NCBI RefSeq assembly: GCF_001484965.1
Contig: NZ_KQ947393.1
Span: 324,234-388,233 of the forward strand
DNA: 64,000 bases
From: Shouchella shacheensis
Lineage (GTDB): Bacteria > Bacillota > Bacilli > Bacillales > Bacillaceae_D
Reading direction: 5' to 3'
This document shows positions 36,010 through 44,428 of the stretch, piece by piece. The notes under the pieces are model-generated. The model was not told the origin of the DNA and searched no databases. It saw only the letters and a list, made by a program, of their open reading frames with translations. The position numbers were made by a program, and so were the translations under genes. Every line of letters begins with the position of its first letter. Positions within the stretch are counted from its first letter, which is position 1.

Positions 36010-36900
36010 TCAGCCATTGACACTCGTTTCCGTTTCCACGACCGACTGGCTGCTATAGCTGCTGTAGCTTCCAAGTACCTCCACTTGGCAACCAAGAGCC
36101 TTGAGTTCTGCCATCGCCCCGGGAACGAGCACATCATCCATACGCTGTTCGATATCGATTACAAAAAAGTAGTTTCCTAGTCCTGTTTTGGTTGGCCTTG
36201 ATTCAATTTTTGACAAATTTAGCTTGCGCCAAGCAAAAGCCGAAAGCACTTGGTGCAAGGCCCCCGTGAAATCCGAAGGAAGGGTGATCATCAGCGTTGT
36301 TTTATCGCCGACATGGTAAGGGCCGGTGATATGCTCAGCGGCTTTGCTGTTGTTTCCGAGTACGACAAAGCGTGTACGGTTATAGTCATAATCGTGAATG
36401 TTTTCTTTTGCCGTATGCAAATGATACGTTTCAGCCGCTTGCTGATTGGCGATAGCACAAACCTGCTCTTCTGGATGAGCCTCAACCCATGCTGCCGCTG
36501 CCCCTGTAGAGCTCACGTATTCAATCTCAATCGTCGGGTACGTTTTTTGCAAGAAATCATGACATTGAGCAACGGCCTGTGGGTGGGAAAGTACTTTTTT
36601 GGGGACAAAATCCTTAGACGCATTCTTTTCAGAAACAAGCAGATGATGAGAGATGTCAATGGTCACACTCGCAAGAATCGGCATACGACGCTTATGAATT
36701 AAGTAATCGAGCGTCAAGTTCACCGACCCTTCAATGGCATTCTCCACTGGCACCACCGCATAATCGACAACATTTGCCCAAGCTTTATCCATTGCTTGAG
36801 GAATGGTTTGGAAGGGAAGCAGTTCCTCCCCGGGAAATAACAGCCTTGTTGCTCTTTCGGTAAATGTTCCTCTAGGTCCTAAATAGCCAACTCGTTTCAA
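36010..36900 (-). CDS. pheA: Prephenate dehydratase
   Basis: 296 aa starting at TTG 36900, seven nt after GGAAGGAAG, giving the normal N-terminus (M)KRVGYLGPRGTFTERAT; an ATG 12 codons upstream overlaps pheB. Converts prephenate to phenylpyruvate. Catalytic-domain motifs VPVENAIEGSVNLTLDYL and NRTRFVVLG, then a regulatory ACT domain (DFTGALHQVLSAFAWRKLNLSKIESRPT) that senses phenylalanine. Downstream of the ACT protein pheB. Confidence 0.93.
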   Translation of the reverse strand: MKRVGYLGPRGTFTERATRLLFPGEELLPFQTIPQAMDKAWANVVDYAVVPVENAIEGSVNLTLDYLIHKRRMPILASVTIDISHHLLVSEKNASKDFVPKKVLSHPQAVAQCHDFLQKTYPTIEIEYVSSTGAAAAWVEAHPEEQVCAIANQQAAETYHLHTAKENIHDYDYNRTRFVVLGNNSKAAEHITGPYHVGDKTTLMITLPSDFTGALHQVLSAFAWRKLNLSKIESRPTKTGLGNYFFVIDIEQRMDDVLVPGAMAELKALGCQVEVLGSYSSYSSQSVVETETSVNG

Positions 36901-36916
36901 CGAACTACTTCCTTCC

Positions 36917-37360
36917 TTATGAGCCTGATCCAACAAGTTCTACTTTTTCAACGGCCTCCACATGCTCGACTTTCTCAAGCAATTCATGCAAGTCTATTTC
37001 ACTTGGAGCTGTATCGACAGAGAGAGTAATGTGGGCCCTGCCCTGGAGCGGAATGGTCTGATTGATGGTCAGTATATTTGTGCCCGTGGCAGCTACGACT
37101 GAAAGCAGTGTAGAGAGCGTACCGGACCGATCGATTAAATTAATCGAAAGTGTGACAATTCGTTCTTTCGCCATCGCATGAAATGGGAAAATCCCGTCCT
37201 TATATTTATAAAACGCACTTCGACTTAAGCCAACCTCATGAACGGCTTCATTAATTTTGCGGATTTTTCCGGATTGCAACAACGCCTTTGCTTCGAGCGT
37301 TCGTTGCATGGCATCGGTCAACATATCTTCGCGTACAAGATAAAATTGCTTCCGAGACAT
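36917..37360 (-). CDS. pheB: ACT-domain protein PheB
   Basis: 147 aa. N-terminal segment with a helix-turn-helix look (EAVHEVGLSRSAFYKYKDGIFPF) and a C-terminal ACT domain (IVTLSINLIDRSGTLSTLLSVVAATGTNILTI). Conserved partner upstream of pheA in bacilli; presumed to bind an aromatic amino acid, but its biochemical role is not settled. Good GAGAGGGGG ribosome site. Separated from pheA by 16 bp. Confidence 0.92.
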   Translation of the reverse strand: MSRKQFYLVREDMLTDAMQRTLEAKALLQSGKIRKINEAVHEVGLSRSAFYKYKDGIFPFHAMAKERIVTLSINLIDRSGTLSTLLSVVAATGTNILTINQTIPLQGRAHITLSVDTAPSEIDLHELLEKVEHVEAVEKVELVGSGS

Positions 37361-37437
37361 ACGTCGCCCCCTCTCGATGGACCATCTCTCTAGTCATCAT
37401 TATAGGCTTAGAAAAAACGGATGTCCACCTTGGACGT

Positions 37438-37472
37438 GCAAAAAGAGCGATGGACCCTAAGCGAGGGTCCAT
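37438..37472 (-). terminator. Terminator of the obg transcript
   Basis: On the minus strand GATGGACCCT pairs with AGGGTCCATC around CGCTT, followed by GCTCTTTTTG. The two repeat copies E and F therefore lie inside the obg 3' untranslated region. Confidence 0.85.
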
Positions 37473-37520
37473 CAGAACAGGAGAGGGATCTTAAAGCCGT
37501 CTCCTCTTTTAAAGTTAGTC

Positions 37521-37638
37521 CAGCTCCGGCGGGGAGAAGCTCGAGATTTTTCGCCCTGACAACGAAATCCAACACCGGGATTTCTTTTGTCAGGTCTCCA
37601 AAATTCTCACTTCTGACCAACCCGCCTGCGCCTTTTAG
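37521..37638 (-). repeat. Dispersed palindromic repeat, copy E
   Basis: Inverse orientation relative to copies A-D, G and H. Apical stem intact: CCTGACAA/TTGTCAGG and GAAATCC/GGATTTC. Nearly identical to copy F, offset by exactly 125 bp. Confidence 0.85.
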
Positions 37639-37645
37639 TCCAATC

Positions 37646-37763
37646 TAGCTCCAGCGGGGAGAAGCTCGAGATTTTTCGCCCTGACAACGAAATCCAACAC
37701 CGGGATTTCTTTTGTCAGGTCTCCAAAATTCTCACTTCTGACCGACCCGCCTGCGCCTTTTAG
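37646..37763 (-). repeat. Dispersed palindromic repeat, copy F
   Basis: Differs from copy E at only about two or three positions (GCTCCGGC/GCTCCAGC, CCAACCCG/CCGACCCG), so this tandem duplication is recent compared with the spread of the family. It reaches the obg stop codon. Confidence 0.85.
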
Positions 37764-39046
37764 TCCACAAATTCAAATTCATGGTTGAGGATGCGGATGG
37801 GGTCGCCGTCTTGAGCTCCGCGTTCGCGGAGGGCGGCGTCTACGCCCATATGGCGCATTTTGCGAGCGAAGCGGCGCACGGATTCATCGCGAGCAAAGTC
37901 GGTCATTTTAAAGACGCGCTCAAGCTCTGCCCCGGCAACTTCAAAGACCCCATCGTCGGCGCGTGTAATGATAAATGGCTCCACCGGTGTCTCGTGCCGA
38001 TAGATGACGCGTGCTTCTTCGTCGGTCTCCTCATCGTACAGCGGGAACTCTGGAGCCTCTTCTAATGCATCAGCAATCGTCAGTAAGAGCTCACGAACCC
38101 CGTCCTTTGTGAGAGCGGAAATAGGATAAACGTTCACAGCGTCTCCGACCTCCTCCCGAAAACGGGCAAGGTTCTCTTTCGCATCCGGCATGTCCATTTT
38201 ATTTGCGACAACAATTTGCTGCCGCTCAGTGAGGCGCATATTGTAGCGGGCGAGTTCATCGTTAATTTTCTTATAATCTTCCACAGGGTCCCGGCCTTCA
38301 AGCCCAGACATGTCCACGACATGGACGATAACGCGTGTCCGTTCAATGTGACGAAGGAACTGATGGCCAAGCCCAACGCCTTCATGGGCACCCTCGATCA
38401 ACCCTGGTAAGTCGGCCATCACAAAGCTGCGGTTGTCACTCGTATCGACGACCCCTAAGTTAGGCGTAATCGTCGTGAAATGATAATCGGCAATTTTCGG
38501 CTTTGCGGCTGAAACAATGGAAAGAAGTGTAGATTTTCCTACGCTTGGAAAGCCGACAAGACCAACATCAGCCAGCACTTTCAGCTCAAGAACAATGTTG
38601 CGTTCCTGTCCCGGCTCCCCGTTTTCCGCGTGGTCTGGAGCAGGATTCACCGGCGTTGCAAAGCGGACATTGCCCCTTCCCCCTCGGCCGCCCTTGGCGA
38701 CAACAGCTCGCTGGCCATGTTCGGTTAAATCAGCAAGAAGGGCACCCGTTTGTTCATCCATAACGGTGGTGCCCGGTGGAACTTTCACAACTAGGTCCGG
38801 AGAATTCTTTCCATGCATATTTTTCGACATTCCTTTTTCGCCCCGGGGCGCCTTAAAATGTCGGTTGTAGCGGAAATCCATCAGCGTACGTAACCCTTCC
38901 TCTACCTCAAGGATGACGCTTGCCCCGCGCCCCCCGTCGCCACCGGCCGGTCCACCGTTTGGGACATATTTTTCACGACGGTAGGCGACCATCCCATTCC
39001 CGCCGTCACCACCCTTGGCGTATACGGTCACTTTATCGACAAACAT
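37760..39046 (-). CDS. obg: Obg family GTPase
   Basis: 428 aa from the ATG at 39046 (the GTG four codons earlier is part of the ribosome site), the same length as B. subtilis Obg. Glycine-rich OBG fold ([35 protein letters not shown]), a GTPase core ([35 protein letters not shown]) and a C-terminal OCT domain ([22 protein letters not shown]). Essential ribosome-associated GTPase linked to stress and sporulation control. In B. subtilis spo0B lies just upstream; here a small-protein locus is divergent instead. Confidence 0.97.
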   Translation of the reverse strand: MFVDKVTVYAKGGDGGNGMVAYRREKYVPNGGPAGGDGGRGASVILEVEEGLRTLMDFRYNRHFKAPRGEKGMSKNMHGKNSPDLVVKVPPGTTVMDEQTGALLADLTEHGQRAVVAKGGRGGRGNVRFATPVNPAPDHAENGEPGQERNIVLELKVLADVGLVGFPSVGKSTLLSIVSAAKPKIADYHFTTITPNLGVVDTSDNRSFVMADLPGLIEGAHEGVGLGHQFLRHIERTRVIVHVVDMSGLEGRDPVEDYKKINDELARYNMRLTERQQIVVANKMDMPDAKENLARFREEVGDAVNVYPISALTKDGVRELLLTIADALEEAPEFPLYDEETDEEARVIYRHETPVEPFIITRADDGVFEVAGAELERVFKMTDFARDESVRRFARKMRHMGVDAALRERGAQDGDPIRILNHEFEFVD

Positions 39047-39185
39047 TCGTTTTTTCACCTCATATTTTCCACTACCACAGGAGTATCTGCTCCTACTCTT
39101 TACCGGTAGTCTCGCTCACTTTAGTGTATCACAAATCGTAAGGGAGCTGAAATGAAGCTTCCTTTTGTCATTTCGAAAAAAACTC

Positions 39186-39214
39186 TTTACAATCATGTGA
39201 ACACTGTATATACT
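39186..39214 (+). promoter_or_regulatory. Promoter of the leader ORF / YrzI unit
   Basis: TTTACA (39186-39191), a 17-bp spacer, and TATACT (39209-39214): a close match to sigma-A. It lies about 48 bp before the leader ORF. Confidence 0.75.
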
Positions 39215-39261
39215 AAATTTTAGCAAGTCAAATTTTGAAGTGAAGAAAGGAGATGAACAAC

Positions 39262-39351
39262 ATGATGATGCCTATCCATCTATCCACCGATCGTCCTTTA
39301 GCTAAATACGCATCTCATTGTTCCCTTTTTTTCGCGAACGCTTCACTTTGA
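39262..39351 (+). CDS. 29-residue leader ORF upstream of an attenuator-like hairpin set
   Basis: Begins ATGATGATG, seven to nine nt after AAAGGAG, which is a better ribosome site than most genes here have. The product reads MMMPIHLSTDRPLAKYASHC, then SLFFANASL; no family recognised and no run of one regulatory amino acid. It ends 23 bases before the first hairpin of the attenuator-like region. It may be a true micro-protein or a translated leader peptide whose ribosome position sets the fold downstream. Confidence 0.5.
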   Translation: MMMPIHLSTDRPLAKYASHCSLFFANASL

Positions 39352-39373
39352 CTTCACCAGTCATTGAATTCAC

Positions 39374-39437
39374 GCCGCAGGGACAAAGAGTTCCTGTGGC
39401 TATTTTTAAAACCGCAGGGGACCCCTGCGGTTTTTTG
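39374..39437 (+). promoter_or_regulatory. Attenuator-like alternating hairpins
   Basis: Four segments in order: 1 GCCGCAGG (about 39374), 2 CCTGTGGC (about 39393), 3 CCGCAGGGG (about 39411) and 4 CCCCTGCGG (about 39422) followed by T6. Segments 1:2 pair, 3:4 make a canonical intrinsic terminator, and 2 can instead pair with 3 (CCTGTGG/CCGCAGG, one G-U), which would prevent the terminator. This is the 1-2-3-4 logic of transcription attenuation, placed between a leader ORF and two downstream small ORFs. Confidence 0.6.
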
Positions 39438-39485
39438 TGCTTTCATACTGGAATATTTTTCAATTCAGAAAGGAGAGCTTATGAG

Positions 39486-39548
39486 ATGCTAAAAAACATC
39501 AGAAGAGAACACCAAATTTTAATCGAACAGGTGCCAGGCTCTACCTGA
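39486..39548 (+). CDS. 20-residue micro-ORF upstream of yrzI
   Basis: MLKNIRREHQILIEQVPGST, reading from the ATG at 39486 with AAAGGAG about 10 nt upstream. An overlapping four-codon frame (ATG AGA TGC TAA at 39481) has even better spacing from the same ribosome site, so initiation here is ambiguous. The peptide is basic at its N-terminus with an amphipathic middle. Function unknown; several tandem tiny genes are a known habit of YrzI loci. Confidence 0.4.
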   Translation: MLKNIRREHQILIEQVPGST

Positions 39549-39584
39549 AACAGCCACTCGGTTGAAAAGGAGGGAAAGTAAATC

Positions 39585-39728
39585 ATGACGTTTCAGTTTA
39601 TCTTTTTTACCATCACGATTAAAAAGCGCGCGTATACAGCATCTGAATTAGAGCAATTTCAGCGTGAGCAGGAGTACAAAGAACAGCTTGAAACCATCCG
39701 CAGCCACTATCATCGTTTGCCTTACTAA
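39585..39728 (+). CDS. yrzI: YrzI family small protein
   Basis: 47 aa with a strong AAAAGGAGGG ribosome site. Sequence starts MTFQFIFFTITIKKRAYTAS, a short hydrophobic N-terminus then basic and charged helix (ELEQFQREQEYKEQLETIRSHY), matching the pattern of the Bacillus YrzI family, annotated as probable sporulation small proteins. Probably membrane-associated. Transcribed from the promoter at 39186 through the attenuator-like region. Confidence 0.75.
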   Translation: MTFQFIFFTITIKKRAYTASELEQFQREQEYKEQLETIRSHYHRLPY

Positions 39729-39811
39729 TCTGCCGCAGTGATGATGCACTCTAACGCATAGGGGTAGGCATCAACGACTAGCTTGTGGCAGGATCTCAGC
39801 TAAGGCAAACA

Positions 39812-39853
39812 GAACACCGGCACGTGCGTGGGACGCACATGCCGGTGTTTTCG
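39812..39853. terminator. Bidirectional terminator between yrzI and hemY
   Basis: ACACCGGCA-GTGCGT pairs with ACGCAC-TGCCGGTGT around GGG, then TTTT. It serves plus-strand yrzI and minus-strand hemEHY. Between yrzI and this stem, CTGCCGCA and TGTGGCAG (39731 and 39784) can form a further hairpin. Confidence 0.88.
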
Positions 39854-39858
39854 TAAAA

Positions 39859-41253
39859 TCACTTTTTTGCTGCGAGGATTTCGTTTGCTGTACGCTCTCC
39901 TTGGTCAATACAATCGGGAAGACCGACGCCGTCGAACGCAGCCCCGCATAAATGCAGGCCAGGCAGCGCCGCCCTCACCTCTTCCTGAAGCTTTGCCAGT
40001 CGCTCACGATGACCAACTTTATACTGCGGCATTGAACTCGGCCATCTTGTAACCTGATAAAATTCTGGCTCCCCCTCTATCTCCATCATGGACTCAAGGT
40101 CAATGAGAACCTGCGCAACCATCTTTTCATCATCCTCAAAGACGATGTCGGAGTCATCCGGGCGGCCCACATAGCAGCGCAAAAGCGTGTATCCTGGCGG
40201 TGCGGTATGAGGCCACTTTTTATTTGTCCATGTACACGCCGTAATCGCTTCATCCCCACCTCGAGCGACAACAAAACCTGTTCCCTCGCGCTCATTTTTT
40301 ACCGCTTCCTCTTTAAAGGCAAGAATGACCGTCGCTACCGACGTCGCATCCATGTCTTTTAACACATCGAAAATCGAATAGGAACGCAGCATCTTCGCCG
40401 TATGATGAGGAGGTGTTGTAACAATGCAGTCACTGAAGACCGCGTGCGTCCCGTCTTGGAACGTTAGCTCAAATCCGTCCGCACGTTTTTCGATCAACTC
40501 TACGGGTGTCTTTAAGCGAAGCGCCCCTTCCGCTAGCTGATTGGCAAGCGCATTAGCAAACGACTGCAGCCCTGTATTTACAGTTAAAAACATCCCATGC
40601 TTCTTCGTGCTCGGCTTGGACTCTCGTGTCGCTTGAAGACCTTTAATCAAGCTTCCGTACGTTTCCTCTAGTGTTAAATAGCTTGGAAACGTCGCTCTCA
40701 TACTAAGTTCATAAATGTTGCCACCATAGATGCCGCCAAGAAGCGGCTCAATGAGGGAGGTAACCATCTCGTCCCCAAGACGTTCTCCAAAAAAATCGCC
40801 AAGGGAAATGTCTTCGTTGCGGGGAGTGACCCTGTCCATGTCGAGATCCTCGAGTGCTCTCTGTTTGCCTTTTTCTGAAATCAGTTCCGTTTTCTCAAAC
40901 TGCTCAAGATCCGTTGGCACACCCATGACAGCACCTCCCGGGATCGGAAAGAGCTGCTCGTCTTTTAAAACAAAGGCCTGACCCGTTTCATTGCGAACAA
41001 GCGTATCAGAGAGACCGACTTCCCGGGCGAGTCGCCCCATACTCTCTTTCCGTTCGAGGAAAGAGTCGGGTCCTCCCTCCATCACAAAACCGTCTTTTTC
41101 ATACGTCTTGATTTTGCCACCGACACGCTCGCTGGCTTCAAACACGTGGTACTCAACCAGACGCCCCTTTTCCTGGTTGGCTTTTTCCAGTTGGTAGGCT
41201 GCGGAGAGGCCGGTGATCCCTGCGCCAATGATGGCTACACGTTGCTGCTTCAT
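39859..41253 (-). CDS. hemY: Coproporphyrinogen III / protoporphyrinogen oxidase
   Basis: 464 aa FAD enzyme. N-terminal dinucleotide motif [20 protein letters not shown], substrate-domain [18 protein letters not shown], and C-terminal [21 protein letters not shown]. In Firmicutes this HemY type oxidises coproporphyrinogen III to coproporphyrin III (also called CgoX/HemG). Its ATG overlaps the hemH stop by 4 nt; last gene of hemEHY. Confidence 0.94.
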   Translation of the reverse strand: MKQQRVAIIGAGITGLSAAYQLEKANQEKGRLVEYHVFEASERVGGKIKTYEKDGFVMEGGPDSFLERKESMGRLAREVGLSDTLVRNETGQAFVLKDEQLFPIPGGAVMGVPTDLEQFEKTELISEKGKQRALEDLDMDRVTPRNEDISLGDFFGERLGDEMVTSLIEPLLGGIYGGNIYELSMRATFPSYLTLEETYGSLIKGLQATRESKPSTKKHGMFLTVNTGLQSFANALANQLAEGALRLKTPVELIEKRADGFELTFQDGTHAVFSDCIVTTPPHHTAKMLRSYSIFDVLKDMDATSVATVILAFKEEAVKNEREGTGFVVARGGDEAITACTWTNKKWPHTAPPGYTLLRCYVGRPDDSDIVFEDDEKMVAQVLIDLESMMEIEGEPEFYQVTRWPSSMPQYKVGHRERLAKLQEEVRAALPGLHLCGAAFDGVGLPDCIDQGERTANEILAAKK

Positions 41254-42179
41254 TTGGCCTCAACCTTCTTTTCGACGACATTGGCAAGTGCCTCAAGAAA
41301 TTCAGGCTTTGCGTTCGGCATTGGCGGGCGTAAATACTGTACCCCTAGTTCATCGGTCACGACTTTACATTCATAATCATTGTCATAAAGCACTTCCAAG
41401 TGCTCCGCGACAAAGCCGACCGGGCAGTACATAAACGCTTTGTAGCCGTGTTCGTTATATAAATCTCTCGTTAAGTCCTGAACGTCCGGTCCTAGCCAAG
41501 GATCGGGCGTGTTCCCCTCACTTTGCCAACCAATCGCATAATGAGGAATTTCCGCCTTTTTTGCAACCGACGCCGCCGTCTCTTTTAGCTGTTCGGGATA
41601 CGGATCGCCGTTTGCAATAATTTTTTCCGGCAAACTGTGAGCCGAGAAAATAACGCATAGCTCGTCGGTCTGTTCAACTTTTTTTAACTCAGCTTGAATG
41701 CTCTTGACCCAGTATTCAATGAAGGCCGGCTCTGTGTACCAGCTTTCCACAGGGGAGATCGTCAGCCCACCTAGATTTTCTGCTTCATCAAGGGCTCGCT
41801 TGTTGTAGGACTTCACGCTGAATGTAGAGAAATGCGGCGCGAGAACAATGGAGACCGCCTCTTCAATCCCGTCTTCTTTCATTTGTTTTACCGCATCCTC
41901 AATGAACGGATCAATATGTTTAAGCCCAAGATACGGCGTAAATTCCGTGTCTGGAAAACGCTTGTTCAAAACCGATGCCAGTCCACCCGCCTGCTCCTTG
42001 GTGATTCTTGCGAGCGGGCTTATGCCGCCGATTGCTTCGTAGCGCCCGACCAAGTCGTCAAGCGCCTCCTGTGAAGGCTTGCGACCGCGGCGAATATGCG
42101 TGTAGTATGGTTCAATTTCTTCTTTCTTTCGTGGTGTGCCATACGCCATGACAAGTAATCCCATTCTTCTCTTTTGCAT
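41250..42179 (-). CDS. hemH: Ferrochelatase (coproporphyrin type)
   Basis: 309 aa, the length of B. subtilis HemH. Inserts Fe2+ into coproporphyrin [34 protein letters not shown] at the N-terminus is highly conserved (given here in part), with [13 protein letters not shown] carrying the active-site His and [22 protein letters not shown] near the end. Middle gene of the operon, 20 bp after hemE. Also named cpfC. Confidence 0.95.
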   Translation of the reverse strand: MQKRRMGLLVMAYGTPRKKEEIEPYYTHIRRGRKPSQEALDDLVGRYEAIGGISPLARITKEQAGGLASVLNKRFPDTEFTPYLGLKHIDPFIEDAVKQMKEDGIEEAVSIVLAPHFSTFSVKSYNKRALDEAENLGGLTISPVESWYTEPAFIEYWVKSIQAELKKVEQTDELCVIFSAHSLPEKIIANGDPYPEQLKETAASVAKKAEIPHYAIGWQSEGNTPDPWLGPDVQDLTRDLYNEHGYKAFMYCPVGFVAEHLEVLYDNDYECKVVTDELGVQYLRPPMPNAKPEFLEALANVVEKKVEAK

Positions 42180-42199
42180 TGGTCTTAGTCAGTCCCTTT

Positions 42200-43243
42200 C
42201 TATGCTTGCTTTTTTTCACGTGAATACTCATGTATAAAAGCAGTGAGCCGTTTCAACGTCTCCGGCTTCACTTCTGGAAAAACACCGTGACCCAAATTAA
42301 AAATAAAATGGTTGGTCCTCATCCCTTGATCAAGAATTTCTTTGGCGTGCTCTTCTATCACTTGCCAAGGGGCAAGCAACACGGCAGGATCGAGATTGCC
42401 TTGAACCGTTCGTGAAATCCCAGCATCTCTAGCCTCTGAAATCGGTGTGCGCCAGTCCAGTCCAATTACATCAAGTGCCATCTCATTCCATTCCGGAAGC
42501 AAATGCCGTGTACCAACGCCATGCATAATAAGTGGGACACCTTCTGTGCGGACTTCCTCGACAATCCGAGACATCACTGGTTTAATAAACCGTCTGTAAT
42601 CTTCGCGGTTCATCGTGCCGACCCAGGAATCAAAAAGCTGGATCGCTTGTGAGCCCGCTTGAATTTGTGCACGTATGTAGGCAATCGTCATATCCTCAAG
42701 CTTGTCCATTAAGAGAAACCATGCCTCTGGTTGCGCATACATGAACGCCTTTGTTTTGTGGTAGTTTTTCGATGGACCGCCTTCGATCATATAGCTGGCA
42801 AGTGTGAATGGTGCCCCGCCAAAACTGATGAGAGGAACAGAAAGCTGTGTCCTCAAAAGCTTGATCGTATCTAGTACATGGGCCACATCTTCTTCGGCGT
42901 TCAATGCTCCGAGTCGCTGTACATCCGCTTTGCTTTGAATAGGGTTATCAATCACAGGACCAACCCCTGCTTTGATTTCTACATCGACCCCAATGAAAGG
43001 AAGTGGTGTCATGATGTCCTTATACAGAATCGCCGCGTCATTGTTGTACTGATCGACTGGAAGCTTCGTTACGTATGCGCACAGTTCTGGATCGTGAGTG
43101 ATTTCAAACAACGAATGGGTCTCCTTGATTTTTCGATACTCCGGCTGAGAACGCCCAGCCTGGCGCATGTACCAGACCGGCACATGGCTTTGTTCCTCTC
43201 CCCGACACGCTTTTAGGAACGTGTCATTAAATGCTTGACTCAC
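42200..43243 (-). CDS. hemE: Uroporphyrinogen decarboxylase
   Basis: 347 aa starting at GTG 43243, preceded by AAGGCGGGG; an ATG six codons earlier is in frame but covers that site. Decarboxylates uroporphyrinogen III to coproporphyrinogen III. Motifs [51 protein letters not shown] and [10 protein letters not shown] are diagnostic. First gene of hemEHY, as in B. subtilis. Confidence 0.95.
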   Translation of the reverse strand: MSQAFNDTFLKACRGEEQSHVPVWYMRQAGRSQPEYRKIKETHSLFEITHDPELCAYVTKLPVDQYNNDAAILYKDIMTPLPFIGVDVEIKAGVGPVIDNPIQSKADVQRLGALNAEEDVAHVLDTIKLLRTQLSVPLISFGGAPFTLASYMIEGGPSKNYHKTKAFMYAQPEAWFLLMDKLEDMTIAYIRAQIQAGSQAIQLFDSWVGTMNREDYRRFIKPVMSRIVEEVRTEGVPLIMHGVGTRHLLPEWNEMALDVIGLDWRTPISEARDAGISRTVQGNLDPAVLLAPWQVIEEHAKEILDQGMRTNHFIFNLGHGVFPEVKPETLKRLTAFIHEYSREKKQA

Positions 43244-43261
43244 GCTTACCCCGCCTTTCAT

Positions 43262-43627
43262 TCTCTACGTACTCTCTACACCTGATCCGTTCTAAAAATA
43301 TCCTTTACTATTTTACTTGATTCCACACATGAATTCATGAATTCTGCTTGCTTTCTCTTTTACTATAGTAACCGACCTCCTCCTTGTATACACCCCTCCT
43401 CTGATTGTCACGAAATCGATCGATCTTCAAAACGGTGAGTAGGATGTGGTTACAGAAAGGCTGAGGGAGAATTTGATAAGTCTTAATGTTTCAAGGAGTT
43501 AGGGTGTTCTTTCACTTGAGTGGTGTTGATGAGAAGACATCCAATTTGCATAATATCGCTCGTTTTAAGGAGCTGGAGGAGTGTTAAACGAAGAAATCCG
43601 AGAGGCTCTTACTATTGGCCCCTCGAC
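43262..43627. other. Control region upstream of hemE
   Basis: About 360 bp without a convincing gene. On the hemE side two perfect palindromes stand close together, GAATTCATGAATTC (near 43331) and TTACTATAGTAA (near 43360), and a TAAAAT (minus strand, near 43312) could be a -10. A weak hairpin at about 43590-43625 follows the stop of the coiled-coil gene only if that gene is transcribed toward it. Otherwise nothing recognised. Confidence 0.35.
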
Positions 43628-44041
43628 TTATTGTTGTTTCGCTTTAGTAATCGTTCTTGCAATAGATTGCAAGATTTCTGTATCTGTAGCTTGAGCTCGC
43701 TCAAGACTGGAAAGTCGGGCGTTTGTTTCTAGCTGTGCAGTCTCTAAGTTCCCTACACGCCGGCTCATAATGGTTTGCTCTTCTCTCATGGCAGCTAGTT
43801 CTTCTCTCATAGCGCTTTGCCCTTTTTTCAAGCTGGTGATGTCTGCTTTCATCTCTGTTTGCTCTTTCTTCATCTCTGTTTGCTCTCGCTTCATTTCACG
43901 CATTTCTGTTTTGAACTCTGCTTGCTCTTTTTTTATGCCGCCGATTTCCGTTCTAAGCTCGTCAAAATTGTTCATCATCGTTTTACGCATATCTGTGACA
44001 AGTTCAAATAACTGCCTAAAATCATGATTTGCATCGCTCAT
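43628..44041 (-). CDS. Small coiled-coil protein of unknown function
   Basis: 137 aa, acidic/basic heptad pattern over almost its whole length, including imperfect repeats of EMKxEQTEMKxEQTEMK and MREELAAMREEQ. No signal peptide or membrane segment. It has a plausible GGGAGG ribosome site and stop-adjacent hairpin. Similar sequences are common among uncharacterised bacillus proteins and phage-type coiled coils. Function unknown. It is an insertion relative to the B. subtilis hemE-pbpF neighbourhood. Confidence 0.65.
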   Translation of the reverse strand: MSDANHDFRQLFELVTDMRKTMMNNFDELRTEIGGIKKEQAEFKTEMREMKREQTEMKKEQTEMKADITSLKKGQSAMREELAAMREEQTIMSRRVGNLETAQLETNARLSSLERAQATDTEILQSIARTITKAKQQ

Positions 44042-44274
44042 ACCCCATCGTTCCTCCCTTCGTTTTGTCCATTATATCATCACCATTTTAGATCTGCATA
44101 CGTTTTTTGCTCTCGTTCCAGGGTGATTCTGAACGGGAGAGGAAGCGAATAGAAGTACGGCTGTCCATTAACTACGGATGAAACACTGAATTCCCAGCGC
44201 AGCAACTACTTACCAGCTGGACGATACCGTCGAGGCACGCACCCTATAAAACATGTGCTTCCACTCGCGAATAC

Positions 44275-44396
44275 CGAAAAGCGCAGGCAGGTTGCCGAGA
44301 AGCGAGGATTTTGGAAAGGCCTGCACTAGAAACCCTGATCTTGGGTTTCGGGGCAGGACTGAGAAATCCCGAGCTTCTACTCGCTGCAGCTAGACA
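44275..44396 (+). repeat. Dispersed palindromic repeat, copy G
   Basis: Begins GAAAAGCGCAGGCAGG and ends GCTGCAGCTAGACAA. Apical stem of the copy-B type: CCTGC/GCAGG with GAAACCC/GGGTTTC. It abuts the terminator of the PBP gene. Confidence 0.85.
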
Positions 44397-44428
44397 AAAA
44401 AAGCCCCGGAGCAAAGCTGGGGCTTAAA
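44397..44428 (-). terminator. Terminator after pbpF
   Basis: On the minus strand AAGCCCCAGC pairs with GCTCCGGGGCTT around TTT, then a T-run of eight. It starts at the end of the coding region. Confidence 0.88.

Noticed and set aside
43520-43732. 70-codon plus-strand open frame in the hemE upstream gap
   Set aside because: Product is Cys/Arg/Leu-rich without a recognisable pattern, overlaps the coiled-coil gene and has no convincing ribosome site.
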